Below, piece by piece: positions 18,444-27,510 of a stretch of DNA of 64,000 nt. Each line of letters begins with the position of its first letter. Within the stretch, counting starts at the first letter, position 1. The notes beneath the pieces were generated by a model. The model saw only the letters and a list, made by a program, of their open reading frames with translations. It made no database searches and had not been told where the DNA came from. The stretch spans positions 1 through 64,000 of the forward strand of contig NZ_BMVU01000013.1 in NCBI RefSeq assembly GCF_014650875.1. Direction: 5' to 3'. Origin of the DNA: Streptomyces minutiscleroticus (lineage in GTDB: Bacteria > Actinomycetota > Actinomycetes > Streptomycetales > Streptomycetaceae). The translations under genes were made by a program, and so were the position numbers.

Positions 18444-18923
18444 ATGGCTATTCCCGACTTCATCCGTACCCTGCGCGCCAGTGCGGGACAGCAACTGCTC
18501 TGGCTGCCCGGCGTCACCGCCGTCGTCCTCGACGACGAGGGCCGTGTGCTGCTGGGCCGCCGCTCCGACACCCTCAAGTGGTCGCTGGTCGGCGGCATCC
18601 CCGACCCGGGCGAGCAGCCGGCGGCGTGCGCCGTGCGCGAGGTCTACGAGGAGACGGCGGTGCACTGCGTGGCCGAGCGCGTCGTCCTCGTCCAGGCCCT
18701 GCCGCCGGTGACGTACGACAACGGCGACACCTGTCAGTACATGGACATCACCCTGCGCTGCCGGGCGGTCGGCGGCGAGGCGCGCGTGAACGACGACGAG
18801 TCCGTGGAGGTCGGCTGGTTCGACGTGGACGCCCTGCCCGAACTGCAGGAGTTCAGCCTGTTCCGGATCAAGCAGGCCCTGTCCGACGCGCCCGCGTGGT
18901 TCGACTCCGCGGCGTCCGGCTGA
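18444..18923 (+). CDS. Nudix hydrolase
   Basis: A 159-residue pyrophosphohydrolase. The Nudix box spans residues 51-73: G51, E57, REVYEE at 65-70, then T71-A72-V73, so the usual glycine of the box (GX5EX7REUXEEXGU) is alanine at 72; the metal-binding glutamates E66, E69 and E70 are intact. An 18-residue N-terminal helix precedes the domain. The family cleaves nucleoside diphosphates linked to other groups; the substrate cannot be read from sequence. A single-gene transcript is likely. Confidence 0.92.
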   Translation: MAIPDFIRTLRASAGQQLLWLPGVTAVVLDDEGRVLLGRRSDTLKWSLVGGIPDPGEQPAACAVREVYEETAVHCVAERVVLVQALPPVTYDNGDTCQYMDITLRCRAVGGEARVNDDESVEVGWFDVDALPELQEFSLFRIKQALSDAPAWFDSAASG

Positions 18924-18953
18924 AGCGCGGGGCGTGACCCCGGGGCGGGCGCC

Positions 18954-19652
18954 TCAGTCGACGGGGAAGGTGCGGATGGCGGCGATGTCGAACTGCAGAC
19001 GCACCTTCTCGCTCACCATGGCGCCGCCCTCGGCCAGCCTCGCGTTGTACGTCAGGCCCCAGTCCGAGCGGCTGATGGTGGTGGTGCCGTCGAACCCGGC
19101 CCGCTCGTAGCCGAACGGGTCGACGACGTGCCCTATGTAGGTGAGTTCCAGCTCCACGGGGCGCGTGACGTTCCTGATGGTGAGGTCGCCGGTCATGCGG
19201 TAGACGTCGGGCGCCACGAGCTCCACGGCGGTGCTGGCGAAGCGCATGTGCGGATAGGCCGCGGCGTGCAGGAAGTCCCGGCCGACCAGATGGGCGTCGC
19301 GCTGCTCCACCCCCGTGTCCACGCTGGCGGTGGACAGCACGATCTCGGCCCGCGAGCGGGAGGGGTCGCGGCCGTCGAAGTAGAGCCTGCTCTCGTACTC
19401 GGTGAAGGAGCCACGCACGGTCGTCACCAGGGCGTGCCGGACGGAGAAGCCGATCCTGCTGTGCGCCGGGTCGATCACCCACTCCCCGGTCAGCGCCGCC
19501 ATGCCGGGATCCAGCGGACCGGCGAAGGCGGGGCCCGGGCGGTCGGCGGAGAACGGCCCCGGCCGGCCGGCGGGATACTGCGGCGCGCCGGGCGGCACCG
19601 CGGGGGCGGACGCCGGGCGGCGGGGGGACGTACCGCGGGTGAACAAGTTCAT
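18954..19652 (-). CDS. YceI family lipid-binding-like protein
   Basis: A 232-residue protein: a Pro/Ala/Gly-rich 50-residue N-terminal extension without signal peptide, then a complete YceI domain (about 56-230) with GEWVIDPAHSRIGFSVRH at the start and DWGLTYNARLAEGG near the end. YceI is a lipocalin-like barrel that binds polyisoprenoids; many are periplasmic, but this one lacks an export signal and should be cytoplasmic. TAACTA at 19661-19666 on this strand lies eight bases before the ATG, suggesting a short or absent leader. Confidence 0.9.
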   Translation of the reverse strand: MNLFTRGTSPRRPASAPAVPPGAPQYPAGRPGPFSADRPGPAFAGPLDPGMAALTGEWVIDPAHSRIGFSVRHALVTTVRGSFTEYESRLYFDGRDPSRSRAEIVLSTASVDTGVEQRDAHLVGRDFLHAAAYPHMRFASTAVELVAPDVYRMTGDLTIRNVTRPVELELTYIGHVVDPFGYERAGFDGTTTISRSDWGLTYNARLAEGGAMVSEKVRLQFDIAAIRTFPVD

Positions 19653-19829
19653 GATTCACGTAGTTACTGCACGTCAGATACGGCCGCAAGCGGTCTCCGG
19701 GATGCGGGCCGGACCGAACCGGTACCGACGGGTCCATATGCCACCACCCCGCGCCCGACGGCCACATCATCCGCACACGCCCACTACGCGATCTCCGGAG
19801 CGGCGGGAGCGCCGGGGGGCTGACGCCGC

Positions 19830-19862
19830 GGGCCCGGCGCCGCGCGGAGCGGTGCCGGGCCC
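19830..19862 (-). terminator. Terminator hairpin after GAPDH gene
   Basis: GGGCCCGGCGCCG (19830-19842) pairs with CGGTGCCGGGCCC (19850-19862) over 13 positions with a single mismatch or wobble, and a seven-base loop. It begins 18 bases past the stop of the leftward GAPDH gene. Confidence 0.7.
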
Positions 19863-19879
19863 GGGGACGGCCGCCGTGC

Positions 19880-21334
19880 TCAGTCCACCGGCGCCGGGTA
19901 GGTCGGGTACTCCACCCCGGAGACGTGCTGGACGACCCGGACCACCTGGCAGGAGTAGCCGAACTCGTTGTCGTACCAGAGGTAGAGGATCGCGTTGTCG
20001 TCCTCGACCTTGAGGGCGCCGGCGTCGACGATCGAGGCGTGGCGCGAGCCGATGAAGTCGCTGGAGACCGCGTCGGGGGCGCTGATGAAGTCGATCTGGC
20101 GCTTGAGCGGCGAGGTCAGCGACACCTCGCGGAGGTGGTCGAGGACCTCCTGGCGGGTGGTTTCGCGGGCCAGGGTGAGGTTGAGGATCGCGATCGAGAC
20201 GTCCGGCACCGGGACGCGGATCGAACTGCCGGTGATCCTCGCCCTGAGGCCGGGCAGCGCCTTGGCCACGGCGGAGGCGGCGCCGGTCTCGGTGATGACC
20301 ATGTTGAGCGGCGCCGAGCGGCCGCGCCGCTCGGACTTGTGGTAATTGTCCAGCAGGTTCTGGTCGTTGGTGAACGAGTGCACGGTCTCCACGTGGCCGC
20401 GCAGGACGCCGTACTCGTCGTCCATCGCCTTCAGCGGCGGGACGATGGCGTTGGTGGTGCACGAGGCGCAGGACAGGATCCGCTCGTCCGGCTTGATCGT
20501 GTCGTGGTTGACGCCGTGCACGATGTTGGGGACGTCGCCCTTGCCCGGGGCGGTCAGGACGACCTTGTCGATGCCGGGGCGCAGGTGCTGCGACAGCCCC
20601 GCGCGGTCGCGCCACTTGCCGGTGTTGTCGATGAGGATGGCGTTTTTGACGCCGTGCTCCGTGTAGTCGACCTCCGACGGGTCGTTCGCGTAGATCACCT
20701 TGATCTCGTTGCCGTTGGCGGTGATCGTGCTGTTCGCCTCGTCGACGGTGATGGTGCCCCGGAACTGGCCGTGGATCGAGTCGCGGCGCAGCAGCGAGGC
20801 GCGCTTGACCAGGTCCCCGGCGGCCCGGTCCGCGTTCCCGCGGACGACGACGGCGCGCAGTCGCAGGCCGTTGCCGGAGCCCGCCTTCTCGATGAGCAGG
20901 CGCGCGACGAGGCGGCCGATGCGGCCGAAGCCGTAGAGGACGACGTCGCGCGGCTCGCGGCGCTCGATCCTGTTCGCGCCCGTGGCCCCGGCGACGGCCC
21001 CGGCGGTGAACTCCGCCACCGACAGGCCGCGGTCGTCGGCCGCGTACGTCGCGGCGAGCATGCCGAGGTCGATCTGTGACGGGCCGAGGTCGAGCGTGGT
21101 CAGGGCCTGCAGAAACGGCCACGTCTCGGTGACCGAGAGCTCCTCCCCGGCGATCTGCCGGGCGAACCGGTGGGTCTTGAGGATGCCGACCACCGACTTG
21201 TTCACCAAGGAGCGGCTGTGCAGCAGGACGGTCACGTCCCGCTCGCGGTGCAGCTTCCCGATGATCGGGATCATCGACTCCGCGATCTCCTCGCGGTGCA
21301 TCCATTGGGTGAACGAGTCGTCTTTGACAGTCAC
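19880..21334 (-). CDS. Long-form glyceraldehyde-3-phosphate dehydrogenase
   Basis: A 484-residue GAPDH, about 150 residues longer than glycolytic Gap. The first 130 residues form a helical N-terminal domain with no similarity to classic GAPDH. The Rossmann motif VVLYGFGRIGRLVA begins near 130 and the catalytic cysteine is C292 in SCASCTTNAI; the C-terminal DNEFGYSCQVV is conserved. It catalyses NAD(P)-linked oxidation of glyceraldehyde-3-phosphate; long forms occur as second GAPDHs in actinobacteria and may serve the gluconeogenic direction. GTG 21334 has only a weak ribosome site. It is divergent from isocitrate dehydrogenase, 180 bases away, so the two carbon-metabolism genes share a regulatory region. 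Confidence 0.92.
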   Translation of the reverse strand: MTVKDDSFTQWMHREEIAESMIPIIGKLHRERDVTVLLHSRSLVNKSVVGILKTHRFARQIAGEELSVTETWPFLQALTTLDLGPSQIDLGMLAATYAADDRGLSVAEFTAGAVAGATGANRIERREPRDVVLYGFGRIGRLVARLLIEKAGSGNGLRLRAVVVRGNADRAAGDLVKRASLLRRDSIHGQFRGTITVDEANSTITANGNEIKVIYANDPSEVDYTEHGVKNAILIDNTGKWRDRAGLSQHLRPGIDKVVLTAPGKGDVPNIVHGVNHDTIKPDERILSCASCTTNAIVPPLKAMDDEYGVLRGHVETVHSFTNDQNLLDNYHKSERRGRSAPLNMVITETGAASAVAKALPGLRARITGSSIRVPVPDVSIAILNLTLARETTRQEVLDHLREVSLTSPLKRQIDFISAPDAVSSDFIGSRHASIVDAGALKVEDDNAILYLWYDNEFGYSCQVVRVVQHVSGVEYPTYPAPVD

Positions 21335-21472
21335 AGGTTCATCTTTCGAGCTAGGTGGCGCTCATATGTTAACCACGCCGCTCATCGATGATCCATAAGG
21401 GTTCCGTCACATCCGCGCACCCGGCGGACCCATGTGCGGGCCCCTGTCGGTGAACGGCCGCTCACGAGATAT

Positions 21473-21484
21473 CTTGATGTCGAG
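21473..21484. promoter_or_regulatory. Near-palindrome upstream of isocitrate dehydrogenase
   Basis: CTTGA-TG-TCGAG is a 12-base inverted repeat with one mismatch, 31-42 bases before the idh start codon and in the shared GAPDH/idh region. It could be an operator or overlap the promoter; no regulator is assigned. Confidence 0.4.
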
Positions 21485-21514
21485 CAATGTTGCAGACGTG
21501 GAGCGGAGCACCCG

Positions 21515-23734
<2,220 letters not shown>

Positions 23735-23765
23735 CCGGGGCGCCCGGTCCGCCGGGCACCCCGAC

Positions 23766-23793
23766 CGGACCGGACGGCACCCCGTCCGGTCCG
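23766..23793 (+). terminator. First terminator after idh
   Basis: CGGACCGGACGG (23766-23777), loop CACC, CCGTCCGGTCCG (23782-23793): a perfect 12-bp stem 31 bases after the stop. Confidence 0.8.
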
Positions 23794-23804
23794 CCCGCCC
23801 GTCC

Positions 23805-23836
23805 CGCCCCGGCCGGCACGTCGCCCGGCCGGGGCG
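23805..23836 (+). terminator. Second tandem terminator after idh
   Basis: CGCCCCGGCCGG (23805-23816) and CCGGCCGGGGCG (23825-23836) form a second perfect 12-bp stem with an eight-base loop, only 11 bases beyond the first. Confidence 0.75.
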
Positions 23837-24015
23837 GCCGCGTACGCGCCGGAGCCCGCCGTTCCCCCGGCCGGTACGCCGGGAAGGCGTTCCGTGAGCA
23901 ATCCGTGATGTGTACAGCCGATTGCCCGGACCCCGCCCGGGTAGGCGAACCGGCGCGCCCGGGGCGCCCGAGGCTTCGGGTGGCTTTTCCGCCACTATCG
24001 GGACCGGGATGTGCC

Positions 24016-24441
24016 ATGGAGATGACCCCGTACGACGACGCCGCCCGCACGGACCGTGCCGCGTCGGCCGAGCGCGCGCTGAGCGCGCTGATCCTGAACG
24101 CCGGGGACGGCGCGGCCCTCGACGCGCTGGCCGGCAGCGAGGTGCTGGTGCCCGTGCCCGAGGACGCCGAGGACGCGGCGCTCACCGATCCGCGCACCGT
24201 GGCGCTGCCGGTCCTCGAGGAGGACGGGCGGGAACCCCGGGTGCCGGTGTTCACCTCGGAGGTGCGCCTCGCGGAGGTGCTGCCGTCCGTGTCGCGCTAC
24301 CGCGTGGTGCCGCTGGGCACCCTCGCCGCGCAGTGGCCCGCGGTCGACGCCCCGGCCCTCACCATCGACGCCAGCTCCCCGCACGGCCTGACCCTGGCCT
24401 CCGACGAGGTGCGCACCCTGCTGGCCAGGCCCGCGGCCTGA
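24016..24441 (+). CDS. SseB-family N-terminal domain protein
   Basis: A 141-residue protein with the SseB N-terminal domain (about residues 18-135): EVLVPVPED, PVFTSEVRLAEVLP and RYRVVPLGTLAAQWP are the conserved strands. SseB is a small domain of unclear function common in actinobacteria, sometimes linked to stress. The ATG at 24016 has only a weak upstream GGGA. A degenerate paralogue lies at 25433-25810 on the other side of the GDT1 gene. Confidence 0.8.
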   Translation: MEMTPYDDAARTDRAASAERALSALILNAGDGAALDALAGSEVLVPVPEDAEDAALTDPRTVALPVLEEDGREPRVPVFTSEVRLAEVLPSVSRYRVVPLGTLAAQWPAVDAPALTIDASSPHGLTLASDEVRTLLARPAA

Positions 24442-24450
24442 CCCGCGGGG

Positions 24451-24477
24451 CGGGGGCGCGGACCATCCGCGCCCCCG
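24451..24477. terminator. Bidirectional terminator between convergent genes
   Basis: CGGGGGCGCGGA (24451-24462), loop CCA, TCCGCGCCCCCG (24466-24477): a perfect 12-bp stem between the stops at 24441 (+) and 24483 (-). Confidence 0.8.
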
Positions 24478-24482
24478 CGGCC

Positions 24483-25070
24483 TCAGCCCACGAAGATCTC
24501 GGCGACCGACCAGACCGCCAGGGCGAGCATGCACAGGCCGCCGACGCGCTGCACGGTCCTGAGCGGGACGCGCTTGGCGATGAAGCGACCGGCCAGCAGC
24601 GCGAGCGCGGACACCGACATCAGGGCGGCGGCCGAGCCGATGGCCGTGGACAGCACGCCGTTGGTGGCGGCCAGGTTGGCCGTCGTGATCTGGGTCAGGT
24701 CGCCCCACTCGCTGATGAAGACGGCCATGAACGCGGTCGTCCAGACGGGCCAGAAGCCCGTCACGGCCCTGCCCGCACCGTCCTCGCCCTCGCCCTCGTC
24801 GTCCCCACCGCGCAGCAGCATGAACGCGCCGAACGCGAAGAGCGCCGCCGAGACGGCCTTGACCAGCCAGTCCGGGAGCAGTCCGATGAGGCTGCCCGCG
24901 CCCACGGCGATGGCGACGTGCACGATGAAGGCGCTCGACGTGCCGAACCACACGTACAGCGGACGCATGCGGGTGCCCATGGCCAGCGACGCGAACATCG
25001 TCTTGTCGGGGAGTTCGGCGAGGAAGATCAGACCGAAGGCGGTGACGATCGCCAGTGGGTCGAGGTGCAT
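24483..25070 (-). CDS. UPF0016/TMEM165-GDT1 family Mn2+ exporter
   Basis: A 195-residue membrane protein with six segments and the two signature motifs of the family, ELPDKT at 19-24 and EWGDLTQ at 121-127, separated by an acidic cytoplasmic loop (DDEGEGEDG). Family members (yeast Gdt1, human TMEM165, bacterial MneA) move Mn2+ or Ca2+ against H+. A yybP-ykoY riboswitch in the leader (25191-25287) argues strongly for Mn2+ export here. ATG 25070 is preferred over 25115, which would lie inside the leader. Confidence 0.93.
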   Translation of the reverse strand: MHLDPLAIVTAFGLIFLAELPDKTMFASLAMGTRMRPLYVWFGTSSAFIVHVAIAVGAGSLIGLLPDWLVKAVSAALFAFGAFMLLRGGDDEGEGEDGAGRAVTGFWPVWTTAFMAVFISEWGDLTQITTANLAATNGVLSTAIGSAAALMSVSALALLAGRFIAKRVPLRTVQRVGGLCMLALAVWSVAEIFVG

Positions 25071-25154
25071 TCCGGGTCTTTCTGTCGGGCCGGACCCCCG
25101 GACCGTGCGAAACACCCTGAGGGCGACGGGAGGACCGGTCGGCCCGGCATGGGG

Positions 25155-25177
25155 GTGCCCGCACGGGATGCGGGCAC
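25155..25177 (-). terminator. Hairpin in riboswitch expression platform
   Basis: GTGCCCGCA (25155-25163), loop CGGGA, TGCGGGCAC (25169-25177): a perfect 9-bp stem between the aptamer and the GDT1 start. It may be the terminator or an alternative pairing partner that the aptamer controls. Confidence 0.55.
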
Positions 25178-25190
25178 GTCGATGCCTGGC

Positions 25191-25287
25191 CGAAGGTCTC
25201 GTCCACCCGTGTCGTCACGGGCCCGGCCACCGGGAACCCGAGGGCTCCAGTGTGTCGACGACCGGTTCGCAGGACTACTCCCCTTCG
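25191..25287 (-). ncRNA. yybP-ykoY manganese riboswitch
   Basis: Read on the minus strand, the leader starts with CGAAGG (25287-25282), overlapping the invariant GGGGAGTAG (25283-25275), continues through GTCGTCGACA (GTCGTCRA of the second conserved loop, near 25261-25252) and closes with GACGAGACCTTCGG (25203-25190); CGAAGG and CCTTCG form the closing helix. These are the fixed parts of the yybP-ykoY class, which binds Mn2+ where two loops dock. It lies about 120 bases before the UPF0016 start. TACACT at 25302-25297 (minus strand) is a good -10, placing the transcript start just before the aptamer. Confidence 0.9.
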
Positions 25288-25432
25288 CGATCACCAAGTG
25301 TACCCGGGCTCTGCCCATGACTTGCCCGGTAACCCGAAGAGGGAGTGATGAGGGACATTCCGCCGGGACCCCGCCGCGCGGCCGGCGTCCGGCACCGTAC
25401 CGCTGCCGGACGCCGCCCGCCTGGACACGCCC

Positions 25433-25810
25433 GTGCCGACCCTCCCGGTCACCGGCCGCACGGTCCTGGTCCTCACCCCGCAGGCGCGCCCGGTCCGCTT
25501 CCTGCCGAAGGTCCGGTGCTACCGCCTGATCCCGCTGGGCGCGCTGCCCGACCACTGGCCCGGGGCGGGGCACCGGCTCGTCGTCGACGCGGAGACCTCC
25601 CTCGCGCCGTCGGCCGGACCGCCGCGCGACGTGGAACCGGTGCGCCGCACGGGGGAGTCGGGCACCTACCTCTTCGCGATCGACCACACCGCGCCGGAGG
25701 CGAAGGTGCCGCTCGGCGCGTCCGGCACCGGACTCCTGACCGGGGAGGCCGCGGCGGGCCGGCCGACGGTGCCGACGGGAGCGGCCCGGGTCGTCCGGCT
25801 CGACGGCTGA
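25433..25810 (+). CDS. SseB-like paralogue, probably frameshifted at the 5' end
   Basis: The frame from GTG 25433 gives 125 residues with FLPKVRCYRLIPLGALPDHWP, aligning with EVLPSVSRYRVVPLGTLAAQWP of the SseB protein at 24016. The same frame upstream (about 25397-25432) still reads SseB-like (VPLPDAARLDTP) but has no start codon before a TGA at about 25347. A strong ribosome site, GAGGGAG, with GTG 25345/ATG 25348 lies in a different frame (MRDIPPGPRRAAG). The simplest reading is a one-base indel near 25365-25395 breaking a gene of 25345-25810; the alternative is a short gene from GTG 25433, which has no ribosome site. Confidence 0.6.
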   Translation: MPTLPVTGRTVLVLTPQARPVRFLPKVRCYRLIPLGALPDHWPGAGHRLVVDAETSLAPSAGPPRDVEPVRRTGESGTYLFAIDHTAPEAKVPLGASGTGLLTGEAAAGRPTVPTGAARVVRLDG

Positions 25811-25814
25811 GCGC

Positions 25815-25831
25815 GCCCCGGCCGCCGGGGC
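25815..25831. terminator. Small hairpin after SseB paralogue
   Basis: GCCCCGG (25815-25821), loop CCG, CCGGGGC (25825-25831), a perfect 7-bp stem five bases after the stop; a second GC palindrome follows near 25843-25865. Confidence 0.5.
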
Positions 25832-26012
25832 CCACCGGGCGGAGGGCCCGGGTCCGGGCCGGGCCCCTGCCACGCGCCCCCGTGCGCCGCTCGTGCCCGG
25901 ACAGCCGCGGTCCCACTTGCGGAGCGCGCCTTCGCGGACGGCCGGAATGCGGGACGATGGGGCGACGGAATGCGGCGGAAAGTGTGGCGCCGTCCGATTC
26001 GAGGAGGCCGGG

Positions 26013-26300
26013 ATGATGAGGATGCCGACAGGGGAACTGCGCCACGACCTCCTGGAGCGGCTGCGGGACCCCGCGGCGCACTTCGCCCCGCGGCCGCCCG
26101 GCGATCTGACGCGGGACGGCGTGAGCGCCGAGTCGGTGGCCGCCGGACTGGACGTTCCCGTGCGGGTCGCCGTCGCCCACCTGGACCTCCTCGCCGCCGT
26201 CGGCCTGCTGCGGACGACGGAGGTCGGCGGGCTCACCTACTACCGGCGCGACGAACAGCGCATCGCCGCGGTCCGGCGGACCTTCGAGCGCGGCTGGTAG
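26013..26300 (+). CDS. Small winged-helix protein
   Basis: A 95-residue DNA-binding-type protein: helices RHDLLERLRD, ESVAAGLDVPVRVAVAHLDLLAAVGLL and a wing GGLTYYRRDE, as in ArsR-like or MarR-like helix-turn-helix domains. No metal-binding cysteines are present. GAGGAGG at 26001-26007 sets the start at ATG 26013; the next codon (26016) is also ATG. It precedes the fluoride unit by 225 bases but a promoter and a riboswitch lie between, so it is probably a separate transcript. Its targets are unknown. Confidence 0.75.
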   Translation: MMRMPTGELRHDLLERLRDPAAHFAPRPPGDLTRDGVSAESVAAGLDVPVRVAVAHLDLLAAVGLLRTTEVGGLTYYRRDEQRIAAVRRTFERGW

Positions 26301-26376
26301 CCCTGGACCGCCGCTCCACGCCAGGGCGCGCGCGGGGGCGCCCCGGCGCCGCGTGCGGGCCGCGCGCACCCGGAGT

Positions 26377-26382
26377 TACCCT
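26377..26382 (+). promoter_or_regulatory. Probable -10 of the fluoride-exporter operon
   Basis: TACCCT lies 31 bases before the fluoride aptamer, so a transcript from here would carry the complete aptamer. No clear -35 is visible. Confidence 0.4.
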
Positions 26383-26413
26383 GATGGCCTGCCGCGCTCC
26401 CCGAGCGCGGCGC

Positions 26414-26472
26414 GGCGGTGGGGCCCGCCGTACACGAACCGCGGCACAGGTGCCGCCGACGGTCCCTGCTTG
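26414..26472 (+). ncRNA. Fluoride riboswitch (crcB class)
   Basis: GGCG at 26414-26417 pairs with CGCC at 26426-26429 (first helix) around the loop GTGGGGCC. GCGGCA (26441-26446) pairs with TGCCGC (26451-26456) (third helix), and GGGGCC in the first loop pairs with GGTCCC at 26461-26466 as the pseudoknot. Compared with the Thermotoga petrophila aptamer, the linchpin A40 and U48 are kept, while the A6-U38 contact appears as G and C, a paired change. It lies 54 bases ahead of the first crcB gene; a CCCGG/CCGGG hairpin follows and may be the expression platform. Confidence 0.85.
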
Positions 26473-26525
26473 TGAGGGCACGCGCCCGGCTGTCCGGGCC
26501 CCCGGCGAGTAGGAGACGTACGCGC

Positions 26526-27035
26526 ATGACATCCCCGCGCTCCGAACGGGTGGGTGGGAGCGGCGACGGGAGTCCGGACGCCCCCGTCCCGGCCCCGGCC
26601 GGACCGGAACCCTTCTGGCGCGGCCAGGGCCCCGTGGTCGCCGCGGTCGCGGCCGGCGGGGCACTGGGCGCGACCGCCCGGTACGCCGCCTCGCTGGCCT
26701 GGCCCGCGTCGCCGGACGGCTTCCCCTGGACCGTCCTCGGCGTCAACGTCCTGGGCTGTGCCCTCATGGGCGTCCTCATGGTGGCCGTCACGGAGATCCG
26801 CACGGTCCACCCTCTGGTGCGCCCCTTCCTCGGCACCGGCGTGCTCGGCGGCTTCACCACCTTCTCCACGTACGCCGTCGACGTCCAGCGGCTCGTCGAG
26901 GCGGGCCGTCCCGGCACCGGGCTCGCCTACCTCGCCGCGACCCTCGTCCCGGCGCTCCTGGCGGTGTGGCTGGCGACGGCCGCGACGCGCCGGGCCGGGG
27001 CCCGGACGGCGGCGCGGGGCGGGGGGCCGCGGTGA
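26526..27035 (+). CDS. crcB: Fluoride exporter CrcB/Fluc, first subunit
   Basis: A 169-residue protein with four membrane helices after a 30-residue Pro/Gly-rich tail. The conserved pore features are GVNVLGC in helix 2 and GGFTTFSTY in the broken helix 3, whose phenylalanines form the F- box. Fluc channels are dual-topology dimers that release fluoride from the cytoplasm. AGGAG at 26511 sets the ATG. The stop overlaps the start of the second crcB gene, so the two subunits are translationally coupled and likely form a heterodimer. A fluoride riboswitch controls the leader. Confidence 0.95.
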   Translation: MTSPRSERVGGSGDGSPDAPVPAPAGPEPFWRGQGPVVAAVAAGGALGATARYAASLAWPASPDGFPWTVLGVNVLGCALMGVLMVAVTEIRTVHPLVRPFLGTGVLGGFTTFSTYAVDVQRLVEAGRPGTGLAYLAATLVPALLAVWLATAATRRAGARTAARGGGPR

Positions 27036-27406
27036 ACTGGCTGCTGGTGATCGCGGGCGCGGCGGTCGGCGCCCCCTTGCGCTACCTGACCGACCGTGCG
27101 GTGAAGATCCGGTACGGCGCACGGCTGCCCTGGGGCACCTTCCTCGTGAACGTCGTGGGCTGCCTGGTCCTGGGCGTGCTCACCGGGGCCACCACGGCGG
27201 GAGCGGCCTCCGGACGGTGGCAGCTGCTGCTGGGCACCGGGCTGTGCGGGGCGCTGACGACGTACTCCACCTTCTCCCACGAGACGCTGAAGCTCGCCGA
27301 GGACGGGGCGGGCCGCGCGGCCGTGGCCTACGCCGTGGGCAGCGTGGCCGCGGGGCTCGCCGCCGCCTTCGTCGGGGTGCGGTGCGCCGGGCTGGTGTGG
27401 GGATGA
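27032..27406 (+). CDS. crcB: Fluoride exporter CrcB/Fluc, second subunit
   Basis: A 124-residue four-helix Fluc subunit without the N-terminal tail of its partner. It has FLVNVVGC and GALTTYSTFSHET, so the first aromatic of the F- box is Tyr rather than Phe. GTG 27032 overlaps the previous stop by four bases (GTGA). Paired crcB genes with opposite membrane topology are usual in Gram-positive bacteria, as against the single dual-topology gene of E. coli. Confidence 0.95.
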   Translation: MNWLLVIAGAAVGAPLRYLTDRAVKIRYGARLPWGTFLVNVVGCLVLGVLTGATTAGAASGRWQLLLGTGLCGALTTYSTFSHETLKLAEDGAGRAAVAYAVGSVAAGLAAAFVGVRCAGLVWG

Positions 27407-27510
27407 GGCGGCGGGTCCGACGGGAACGACGGTTGACCCGTGCCCGTGCCCGTGCCCGCGTCTGGGCGTCCTTCGGGGGCCCGAGGTAGGGGGCGAAAGG
27501 TTTCCCCTGT

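Noticed and set aside
26381..26395. CTGATGGCCTGC as the 3' core of a fluoride aptamer
   Set aside because: No partner strands upstream; the complete aptamer was found 30 bases further on.
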